A stretch of DNA of 44,243 nt, taken from contig CALMEI010000003.1 of NCBI GenBank assembly GCA_937863225.1, positions 1 through 44,243 on the forward strand. Direction: 5' to 3'. Made by a program: the position numbers and the translations under genes. This DNA is from an uncultured Polaromonas sp. (GTDB taxonomy: Bacteria; Pseudomonadota; Gammaproteobacteria; Burkholderiales; Burkholderiaceae_C). Below are positions 37,888 to 44,243 of the stretch, one piece after another. Numbering within the stretch: position 1 is the first letter of the stretch; each line of letters starts with the position of its first letter. The notes beneath the pieces were generated by a model. That model had not been told where the DNA came from and made no database searches. It saw only the letters and a list, made by a program, of their open reading frames with translations.

Positions 37888-39489
37888 TTACTCACCCCAA
37901 GGCAACATCAGAGTCACCAAACTCAGCTTGGCAAATTCGGGTTCAAACTCGTCAATGATTTTTTGCGGGTCTGGGCACAATGTGCTGTCGCTGATGATGC
38001 CAAACTGCACACCGCCGCCGTAACTCAAAATCGACACACCCAAACCGACGCTGCCACTTTGCGGCACCCAAAACAAGGTTTGTTCCAGCGTAGAACCGCA
38101 CATTTTTAATTTTTGAGCAGGTCCAGGCACATTGGTCATGACTGCCGTGGTTTTTTTAGAAAACATGTTCAGCACGGCTTCTTGGGCGGACTTCACCAAA
38201 GTGCCCGCTACTGCCAATGTTGCAAACGCCAACAGGGGTTGCATACTGCCTTTGAGCAACTGCATACGGCGGCGCACTTCATAAACACGCTCGATAGGGT
38301 TGTCGATGCCAATCGGTAATACCACTGGCGCAAGACCAAAATGGTTACCCAGCTTGTAAGCTTCTTCAAGTGGTCGCAAATTGACTGGCACCATGGCGCG
38401 AATGTCTTTGCCTTTGACCTCATCGCCATAGTCACGCAAATAAGCGCCGATAGCGCCCGCCACGCAGCTCAGCAAAACATCGTTGATTGAGCAATTCAAC
38501 GCTTTGCCAACTGCTTTGACTTCAATGAGTGGTATCGGCTGGCACCATGCCACTTTTTTTGTCGTTCCCGGTTGTCCCTTCAGACGAGTTGGCGAATCGT
38601 CTGGCATCAATAACAAACCTGCAGCATCTCCCGCCAATTTATAGGCCAAATTGGCGAGGTGCGCCGTCGTTGCCAAGCCTTGTTCCATACCATGCTTAGG
38701 GTCACCTAAGAGATCGAACGAACTTGCGACACCATCACCTGTTTTGTCCAAAGCCATGATCGCCATGTTGGTTAATGGCTTGATCAATGAATTGTTCAGC
38801 CAATCTTCTGCGCCTTCTAAACCACTTTTCGTCTCGACCTTGGTTTTTCTCATGGGTGGTAATTTGCCGCCGTCCATCATGGACATGCACACCGCAATCA
38901 AAGCTATTCCGTCAGCGATGCAATGGTGTATGCGCATGATCATGATGCTGCCACCATCGTAGTTTTCAACCAAATGAAATTGCCATAGCGGGCGCTTGCG
39001 GTTCAATGGCACCATGGCCAATTCTGCAATACGGTCTTGCAATGCAGTCTGATGCTGTCCTTTGGCATGCTGAGGCAGTTTTTCAATGACCACATGCTGA
39101 TTCAAATCAAAACGATCATCGTCCACCCAGGTTGCACCCGCGGTGTCTTCCACAACACGCTGTTTAAAACGTCTGAATTGAAGCAAACTTTTCTCAATGC
39201 GTTCGCATAAATTCGCATGCGATATGCCAGGCTTGAGCATCCACACGCCCACAATCATCATCAGATTGCTGCTGGAATCCATTCGCAACCAAGCGGTATC
39301 AACGCGGCTCATGCGTTCGCCACTTAAACCCAAAGTCCCCTTCACGGCACGCGTGATGTCTTTTTGCACTTTTTGTGCAGCGTGTTGCGCTGATTCAGCC
39401 AAGTTGGCACCCAAACCTGAGGGTTGATTTGCGTGAATTGCTTGAGTGACGTGATTCAACGAAGAGGATTTTGAAATCCGAGTGACCAT
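37888..39489 (-). CDS. Wax ester synthase / acyl-CoA:diacylglycerol acyltransferase (WS/DGAT family)
   Basis: It is predicted to transfer acyl groups from acyl-CoA to alcohols or diacylglycerol, giving storage lipid. It has 533 residues from the ATG at 39489, which follows GGGAG; a longer frame begins at 39510. The condensing-type active site HHCIADG is at residues 188-194. Other family blocks are PLWQFHLVE, SINDVLLSCVAGAIGAYLR, PVNLRPLEEAYKLGNHFG and VMTNVPGPAQKLKMCGS. An Ala/Gln/Lys-rich front of about 55 residues precedes the conserved MSRVDTAWLRMD start of the domain and looks like an added amphipathic region. Neighbours include an acyl-CoA-binding protein and a PHA-system protein. Confidence 0.88.
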   Translation of the reverse strand: MVTRISKSSSLNHVTQAIHANQPSGLGANLAESAQHAAQKVQKDITRAVKGTLGLSGERMSRVDTAWLRMDSSSNLMMIVGVWMLKPGISHANLCERIEKSLLQFRRFKQRVVEDTAGATWVDDDRFDLNQHVVIEKLPQHAKGQHQTALQDRIAELAMVPLNRKRPLWQFHLVENYDGGSIMIMRIHHCIADGIALIAVCMSMMDGGKLPPMRKTKVETKSGLEGAEDWLNNSLIKPLTNMAIMALDKTGDGVASSFDLLGDPKHGMEQGLATTAHLANLAYKLAGDAAGLLLMPDDSPTRLKGQPGTTKKVAWCQPIPLIEVKAVGKALNCSINDVLLSCVAGAIGAYLRDYGDEVKGKDIRAMVPVNLRPLEEAYKLGNHFGLAPVVLPIGIDNPIERVYEVRRRMQLLKGSMQPLLAFATLAVAGTLVKSAQEAVLNMFSKKTTAVMTNVPGPAQKLKMCGSTLEQTLFWVPQSGSVGLGVSILSYGGGVQFGIISDSTLCPDPQKIIDEFEPEFAKLSLVTLMLPWGE

Positions 39490-39626
39490 ATTGACTCCCT
39501 GATTGCGCACACTGGTGATAACTCTCTATTCTCTGTCGTATTCTAAGTTTAAGATACTTGGCATTTACCCGAATGTGAATTCACATAACGACCAGTGCAG
39601 TTTATCAACACAACCAGAGCAGTAAA

Positions 39627-40286
39627 TTGATTTCTACTATTTCATGGGCGATTTTCTTCAGTGCGTGCACCACCATTGTGCTGACGCTTAACTTGAACCA
39701 CTTGAAACAAGGCAAACACTTGGTTCAAGCTTTGTATTTTCTGTTCAAACCATTAACCAGTTTTCTCATCCTGACTTTGGCTTACTTCATCATGCCAGAG
39801 GGGACGGCTAAAAATTGGATGTTGCTGGCTTTGATTTTTTGTTTAATTGGTGATATCGCCCTGATGTTTGACGGTGACAAGCCATTCATGGCAGGTTTGT
39901 TGGCATTCCTCATTGGGCACGGATTATTTATTGCCGTATTTTTAAAATTGCAACCAGATTGGCTACTTCCCGCTTGGTGGCCAATCATGGCCATCTATGC
40001 CCTTGTGATGCTCATTTGGTTATTGCCCCGAACGGGGAAATTAGCACCTGCCGTTTTTGTTTACATGGCGGTTATTTTTATGATGGCTTTCGCTGCTGCC
40101 AATGTTTCGCCTGCCATTGGATGGCATGGCAAACCGTTGTTGATGCTGGGTGCTTTGCTCTTTGTGTTGTCAGATTCTATTTTGGCAATCGACCGCTTTA
40201 TCAAGCCCTTGCCACTTGGACATGCACTCACTTTGGCGACATATTTCAGTGCACTGTGGTGCATCGTGGTTGGGGGTTCTGCTTGA
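39627..40286 (+). CDS. YhhN/TMEM86 family membrane protein (lysoplasmalogenase-like)
   Basis: It has 219 residues with about eight hydrophobic helices. Family features include AKNWMLLALIFCLIGDIALMF near residue 70, FLIGHGLFIAVF, and LFVLSDSILAIDRFIKP near residue 180, which carry the acidic residues proposed as catalytic in TMEM86. Human TMEM86B hydrolyses lysoplasmalogen; bacterial members are less studied and plasmalogens are not expected here, so the substrate is unknown. The apparent start is TTG with a weak site before it; an ATG nearby is out of frame. It precedes the acyl-CoA-binding protein gene by about 70 bases on the same strand. Confidence 0.8.
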   Translation: MISTISWAIFFSACTTIVLTLNLNHLKQGKHLVQALYFLFKPLTSFLILTLAYFIMPEGTAKNWMLLALIFCLIGDIALMFDGDKPFMAGLLAFLIGHGLFIAVFLKLQPDWLLPAWWPIMAIYALVMLIWLLPRTGKLAPAVFVYMAVIFMMAFAAANVSPAIGWHGKPLLMLGALLFVLSDSILAIDRFIKPLPLGHALTLATYFSALWCIVVGGSA

Positions 40287-40356
40287 CTTTGTCGTCTTTT
40301 TTGCTTTTATACTGTCACTTATCCCAACTCACTTTTTCTCTAACCAAGGAGTTTTT

Positions 40357-40611
40357 ATGTCCGCCCTGCAAGCCCAATTCGAAGCCGCTGTTGCCAATTC
40401 CAAAAACCTGAGTGAGCGTCCCGATAACGCCACCTTGTTAAAAATTTATGCGCTTTACAAACAAGCCAGCAGTGGCGACAACGCTGACAAAAAGCCTGGA
40501 TTTACCGACATGGTTGGCCGTGCCAAATGGGAAGCATGGGACAAACTCAAAGGCACTGCCAGCGATGCAGCCAAGCAGCAATACATTGATTTGATAGAAG
40601 AGCTGAGCTGA
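40357..40611 (+). CDS. Acyl-CoA-binding protein (ACBP)
   Basis: It is a small cytoplasmic four-helix protein that binds medium- and long-chain acyl-CoA. It has 84 residues, the normal length. Conserved elements are FEAAVANSKNL, LKIYALYKQASSGD, and KPGFTDMVGRAKWEAWDKLKG, matching the ACBP ligand-binding Tyr and Lys residues. It has a strong AAGGAG ribosome site before the ATG, suggesting good expression. ACBP is common in eukaryotes but patchy in bacteria. Its stop codon directly abuts the stop of the convergent PHA-system gene, with no base between. Confidence 0.93.
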   Translation: MSALQAQFEAAVANSKNLSERPDNATLLKIYALYKQASSGDNADKKPGFTDMVGRAKWEAWDKLKGTASDAAKQQYIDLIEELS

Positions 40612-40971
40612 TTATTTTTTAGCGCTGACTTTTTTGGCCGCTGGTTTGACAGCGGCATCTTTGGCGCCATGTTTGGCACCTTCTTTGGCCAGCATGGCGT
40701 CCAATTTTTTAGTGATTTCGGCTTCAATTTTGTCTTTGAAGGCTCCCACTAAAAAGCCCAGCTTGGCTTTTAATTCAAAGTCGTCTTTGGTCACTGTCAG
40801 CGTTCCGTTGACGCCAGAGCGGGCGAAACTCACGCAGTCGTGGGTTTTGCCTTCTTCGTAATTGCAACTCATTTCGTGTTTATTCTCGGCGTCTTCAGCC
40901 CATGCAAAGGCAATTTTCCGAGCTTGTGCCAAACCCAAAGCATGTTGACGGTGAATGTGAATATCGGCCAT
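40612..40971 (-). CDS. Polyhydroxyalkanoic acid system protein (PHA_gran_rgn family)
   Basis: It has 119 residues. It begins ADIHIHRQHALGLAQARKIAFAWAEDAE, which is characteristic of a small family associated with polyhydroxyalkanoate operons, and has a central KDDFELKAKLGFLVGAFKDKIEAEITKKLD helix region. It ends in a Lys/Ala-rich tail (KPAAKKVSAKK) that could interact with nucleic acid or granules. Function within PHA metabolism is not established. It is on the same strand as aroG, 22 bases downstream of it, and converges on the ACBP gene. Confidence 0.78.
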   Translation of the reverse strand: MADIHIHRQHALGLAQARKIAFAWAEDAENKHEMSCNYEEGKTHDCVSFARSGVNGTLTVTKDDFELKAKLGFLVGAFKDKIEAEITKKLDAMLAKEGAKHGAKDAAVKPAAKKVSAKK

Positions 40972-40993
40972 GGTTGCTCCTATTTGATTTGAT

Positions 40994-42082
40994 TCATTGC
41001 GCGTTGATTGCTCTTCGTGCTTTCACAGCATGGGCTAAGTTTTGTAGCACGGGCGCCGTTTGCGCCAAACTGATGCATGCATCAGTTAAAGAGACACCGT
41101 ACTTCAATGCTTGGCCTGGTTTGATGTCTTGCCGTCCTTCTTCTAAGTGGCTTTCAATCATGACGCCCATGATGCGTTGGTCGCCATCGGCAATTTGTTG
41201 CGCAACCTCGTTGGCCACGGTGATTTGTTTAGCATGCTGCTTGCTGCTGTTGGCATGGCTCACATCAATCATCACTTGCTCGCGCAGGCCGGCAATTTTG
41301 AGCAATTCGCAAGCGGCATCCACATCCGCTTTGCTGTAGTTGGTGTGTTTGCCGCCACGCAGAATCACATGACAGTCATCGTTGCCGCGCGTTTCAAAAA
41401 TAGCAGCCTGTCCCATTTTGGTCATGCCCATAAAAGCATGGGGCGCTTGGGCAGCTTGTATGGCATCACACGCTACTTTGATGCCGCCATCTGTCCCATT
41501 CTTAAAACCGACGGGACATGACAAGCCGCTGGCCAATTGGCGATGGCTTTGGCTCTCCGTTGTACGAGCGCCAATTGCACCCCAACTCACCAAATCGCTG
41601 ATGAATTGCGGACTGAGCAAATCTAAAAATTCAGTGCCCACAGGCAATTCAATTTCCAAAATGTCCAACAACAAACTGCGCGCCATTTCCAAGCCTTGGT
41701 TGATGGCAAAACTGCCGTCCAAATGTGGATCGTTGATGTACCCTTTCCACCCCACTGTGGTGCGTGGTTTTTCAAAATACACGCGCATCACAATCAGCAA
41801 ATCCGCAGCATGCAAAGCCGCAAGCTCTTTCAGTTGCCAGGCATAGGCCATGGCTTGCTCGTGGTCGTGAATCGAACACGGACCTACCACCACAATCAAT
41901 CGGTCATCTTGGCCATGTAAAACGCGTGAAATATCGGCGCGACTTTGTGCTACCAGTGCTTGCGTTGATGGTGACGCTGGAAATTGCTCTTCCAGCAATG
42001 CAGGTGTGATCAAGGGCCGCACCGCGCCAATGCGGGTGTCGTCAATGCGGGTTTTATCGTGGGTGCTGGGTTTTGATTTCAT
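40994..42082 (-). CDS. aroG: 3-deoxy-7-phosphoheptulonate synthase (type I DAHP synthase)
   Basis: It condenses phosphoenolpyruvate and erythrose 4-phosphate in the first step of the shikimate pathway. It has 362 residues. Landmarks are VVVGPCSIHDHEQAMAYA with the metal-binding Cys, RVYFEKPRTTVGWKGYINDP, GARTTESQSHRQLASGLS, GFKNGTDG, HVILRGG, and DVSHANSSKQH with the metal-binding His. An N-terminal regulatory segment is present, and isoforms are feedback-controlled by aromatic amino acids, but the specificity (Phe or Tyr) cannot be read reliably. It precedes the PHA-system gene on the same strand. The gene symbol denotes the family, not the isoform. Confidence 0.93.
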   Translation of the reverse strand: MKSKPSTHDKTRIDDTRIGAVRPLITPALLEEQFPASPSTQALVAQSRADISRVLHGQDDRLIVVVGPCSIHDHEQAMAYAWQLKELAALHAADLLIVMRVYFEKPRTTVGWKGYINDPHLDGSFAINQGLEMARSLLLDILEIELPVGTEFLDLLSPQFISDLVSWGAIGARTTESQSHRQLASGLSCPVGFKNGTDGGIKVACDAIQAAQAPHAFMGMTKMGQAAIFETRGNDDCHVILRGGKHTNYSKADVDAACELLKIAGLREQVMIDVSHANSSKQHAKQITVANEVAQQIADGDQRIMGVMIESHLEEGRQDIKPGQALKYGVSLTDACISLAQTAPVLQNLAHAVKARRAINAQ

Positions 42083-42122
42083 TGCGTTTGATTTTAGCCG
42101 CGCAACGCGTGCAAAACGTCAA

Positions 42123-43253
42123 TCATGCAGATTGTGCGATATTCATCAGGGCTTGTCGGCGTTGTTCTTTGCTCAACTTGGCCAAATCTTTCACCACAAC
42201 ATAAAACCTCAACCAATCGCCATCATTTTTTTCAAACAAGGCTTCGAATGCTGGCACCCAATCATCATAGGCTGCCAATGCGCCAAAAGATGCATTGTTG
42301 GCATTTTTCACCCATGCATCGTAGCCCGTGTAGCCACCCCATCTGGATTTAAGTTCTTCGTAATGCGCTCTGAATTGGCGATAAATACCCTCTTTTGCTA
42401 TATTATTCATAGCAGTATAAGCAATATATACGCCGTCTACAGCCTGATTTTTCATATAAATTTGCGTCAATTGCAAGCGCGTGGCTCTTGTCAACGCACG
42501 AAACTGCTGCCTGCGTTGGTCAAAGAGGGCGTAATCCAAATTGGCAGCTTCAGACCCATGACGCAAGAGCCAGCGCGCGCTACCCAAGCGCTCTACCGCT
42601 GTGGCAAACGATTCATTAAACGCGGTATCGTCTGGCACATACACCACCTGGTGCGCCAGTTCATGAAAGACCAAGCGCGCCAATTCGCCTTCTGGATAGC
42701 CCACAAAGGTGTTGAGCAGAGGGTCGCCGCCAGCCCAGTTGCTCCAGCCCAATGTCGAATAAGCCGGCACACCATAGACGCTCACCTCCCAGCCTTGCTG
42801 TTTCAATCGCTCGGCTTGTGTGTGTGCTTCGTCTTGTGAAAAATAACCTTTGTAATTGACACAGCCAGCGACTGGAAAGCACCATGTTTTGAGTTTCAGC
42901 GAAAAAGCCGGTGCAGCCACCACGTTCCAAACCACTGCTTTGCGTTGGAGGTCAGCATAACTTTTGTAACTTGGGTTATCCGGTAGCTTGAGTTCTGTCA
43001 CAGCAAACTGGCGGATTTTTTGCGTCAGTAACAACTTTGCTTTGAGCGGTTCGGGTGTTTGCGAATCGGCCAACCAATCATCAACAGGCTTGGCTGCGTG
43101 CAGCAATGCCACATGTCCACTGACCGATTGCCAGTAATAGCGCAGGTCCGCACAAGCTGACAGGTTCAGCGCCAGCACAGCAACCAGGGTTGCTTTCAAG
43201 TATCGACTTAAACCGCGATGGGCGTTTCGCACCGCTTCACTTCCACCAAGCAA
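42123..43253 (-). CDS. Predicted zinc aminopeptidase, lipoprotein (COG4324-like), with repeat insertion
   Basis: It has 376 residues from the ATG at 43253. A hydrophobic signal segment ends in a lipobox, LSAC, with C34 the likely lipidated residue. The metal site is H197-E-L-A-H201 (LVFHELAHQVVYV), with a downstream FNESFATAVE that supplies the likely third ligand. A CFPVAGCVNYKGYF block is typical of the family. The start is uncertain: it overlaps the molybdoenzyme stop by 46 bases, and a TTG at 43199 would give a shorter, cleaner signal peptide. Residues about 268-288 come from a dispersed palindromic element, giving NQAVDGVYIAYTAMNNIAK. Substrate unknown. Confidence 0.82.
   Translation of the reverse strand: MLGGSEAVRNAHRGLSRYLKATLVAVLALNLSACADLRYYWQSVSGHVALLHAAKPVDDWLADSQTPEPLKAKLLLTQKIRQFAVTELKLPDNPSYKSYADLQRKAVVWNVVAAPAFSLKLKTWCFPVAGCVNYKGYFSQDEAHTQAERLKQQGWEVSVYGVPAYSTLGWSNWAGGDPLLNTFVGYPEGELARLVFHELAHQVVYVPDDTAFNESFATAVERLGSARWLLRHGSEAANLDYALFDQRRQQFRALTRATRLQLTQIYMKNQAVDGVYIAYTAMNNIAKEGIYRQFRAHYEELKSRWGGYTGYDAWVKNANNASFGALAAYDDWVPAFEALFEKNDGDWLRFYVVVKDLAKLSKEQRRQALMNIAQSA
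42397..42452 (+). repeat. Dispersed palindromic element, copy D (inside the aminopeptidase gene)
   Basis: GCTATATTATTCATAGC is followed by a tail containing GCAATATATACGCC and then GTCTACAGCCTGATTTTT. It is antisense to the gene, like copy C in dapF, and both are read in the same frame. It is translated in the aminopeptidase without interrupting it. Confidence 0.8.
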
Positions 43254-44243
43254 TCGTAAAACACAGGTCCCTGACCCATATCAGTGAGCAATTGGCTGGT
43301 GACTTCATTCACGTTGGTGTGGTTCAAACCCAGCTTGCGCCACCACACGCCCAAACCATTCACCACGCCCAATCTTGCGCGCTTAGATATAACGGCTTTG
43401 CAGTGGTATTGACCACGCTCGTTGAAAACTTGGACCACATCACCGCTTTGAATCCCTCTCACTGTCGCATCCGACTCATGTATCTCAACGATGGGTTCGC
43501 CTTCTATGTCGCGCAAACTTTTGACATTCACAAAGCTTGAGTTTAAAAAATTGCGGGCGGGTGGAGAGATCATCGCCAATGGGTACAGCTTGGATGCACC
43601 CCAAACTTCGTGGTTTGGCACATGGTCGGGTAAGCCATCCATGCCCTGCTGCACCAGCATGTCACTCACAAATTCGCATTTGCCCGATGGGCTGGGGAAA
43701 TTGCCCTGCGCAAACGGTGCATCGGCAATGGAAATGGTGACAAAACCTTTGCCCATCAAATCGTCAAAATTGATCTTGTTGCCAAATGCTTGGCGGCACA
43801 ACGTTTCATCATCGTCAGCAAAACAGGCTTCGTCAAAACCCATGTGTGCGGCTAAATCTCTGAAAATTTGCGTGTTGGTTTTGCTTTGTCCCAATGGCGC
43901 GATGGCGGGACGATTCAGCAACACATCGGTATGGCCGTAGGAGCGGTGTATGTCCCAATGCTCCAGCTGGGTGGTCGCGGGCAATATGTAATCCGCAAAA
44001 TCAGCCGTATCGGTTTGAAAATGCTCAAGCACCACCGTGAACAAATCTTCACGCGAAAAGCCTTTGACCACTTCTGTAGAGTTGGGTGCAATGGCCACTG
44101 GGTTGCTGTTGTAAACCAGAAGTGCTTCAATTTTGGGGCCAAAATTGGGTGTTGCTTCATGCAGCAATGCATCGCCAATAGTGGCCATGTTAATGGTTCG
44201 AGTGGGCTTACCTTGTGCCAATTCACTGCGTTCCAAAGCCGCT
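43208..44243 (-). CDS. Molybdopterin oxidoreductase, C-terminal part (5' end beyond window)
   Basis: About 345 residues of the C-terminal half are visible, open to the right edge. Recognisable pieces are VYNSNPVAIAPN, TDTADFADYILPATTQLEHWD, which is typical of DMSO reductase-family enzymes, and the molybdopterin-dinucleotide-binding domain with LAMISPPARNFLNSSF and GDVVQVFNERGQ. The N-terminal Fe-S and active-site regions are outside, so substrate (formate, thiosulfate, other) cannot be inferred. It is upstream of, and overlaps, the aminopeptidase gene. Partner subunits, if any, are not in the window. Confidence 0.88.
   Translation of the reverse strand, partial: AALERSELAQGKPTRTINMATIGDALLHEATPNFGPKIEALLVYNSNPVAIAPNSTEVVKGFSREDLFTVVLEHFQTDTADFADYILPATTQLEHWDIHRSYGHTDVLLNRPAIAPLGQSKTNTQIFRDLAAHMGFDEACFADDDETLCRQAFGNKINFDDLMGKGFVTISIADAPFAQGNFPSPSGKCEFVSDMLVQQGMDGLPDHVPNHEVWGASKLYPLAMISPPARNFLNSSFVNVKSLRDIEGEPIVEIHESDATVRGIQSGDVVQVFNERGQYHCKAVISKRARLGVVNGLGVWWRKLGLNHTNVNEVTSQLLTDMGQGPVFYDCLVEVKRCETPIAV

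Overview
The window is a gene-dense bacterial chromosome segment with no rRNA, tRNA, phage or insertion sequence that I can see. Gene content points to a betaproteobacterium of the order Burkholderiales, most like Comamonadaceae. The clues are a division/cell-wall (dcw) cluster ending in lpxC, the uvrA, dapF, DUF484, xerC, COG0523 GTPase, dksA series, a Cys-poor DksA with a long Lys/Ala-rich front, and polyhydroxyalkanoate-linked genes. The DNA is unusually AT-leaning for that family, most of all inside the dcw cluster. The assignment is inferred from gene content only.

Left part (1-8217): the start of nnrE/nnrD (metabolite repair), 3-hydroxybutyrate dehydrogenase, then pncC, pgpA and rodA on the minus strand. 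A divergent plus-strand run follows: an RNB-family ribonuclease, a TonB-like protein, the transglycosylase mtgA, and ruvC.

Centre (8266-26602, minus strand): a complete dcw cluster, transcribed mraZ-rsmH-ftsL-ftsI-murE-murF-mraY-murD-ftsW-murG-murC-ddl-ftsQ-ftsA-ftsZ-lpxC. Many junctions are 4-base start/stop overlaps. A 57-residue membrane protein follows lpxC. Together these make UDP-MurNAc-pentapeptide and lipid II, build the divisome and commit lipid A synthesis. rodA and mtgA to the left add elongation-type and monofunctional glycan polymerases.

Upstream of mraZ on the same strand (26876-35580): a small unknown protein, dksA, a COG0523 metal-chaperone GTPase, xerC, DUF484, dapF (meso-diaminopimelate for MurE) and an enlarged uvrA.

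Right part (35678-44243): a HAD phosphatase, a Rieske protein and an S49 peptidase on the plus strand. A lipid-flavoured group follows (WS/DGAT acyltransferase, YhhN membrane protein, acyl-CoA-binding protein, PHA-system protein), then DAHP synthase, a zinc aminopeptidase lipoprotein, and the C-terminal part of a molybdopterin oxidoreductase running off the edge.

The most striking non-genic signal is a short dispersed palindromic element present four times. Its core is GCTAT-N7-ATAGC followed by a conserved tail of roughly 35 bases. Three copies lie in-frame inside protein-coding genes (nnrE, dapF, the aminopeptidase). The copies in dapF and the aminopeptidase are read in the same frame and encode similar peptides. 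A different, larger inverted repeat sits in-frame in uvrA. Genes in this genome therefore appear to tolerate repeat-derived peptide insertions.
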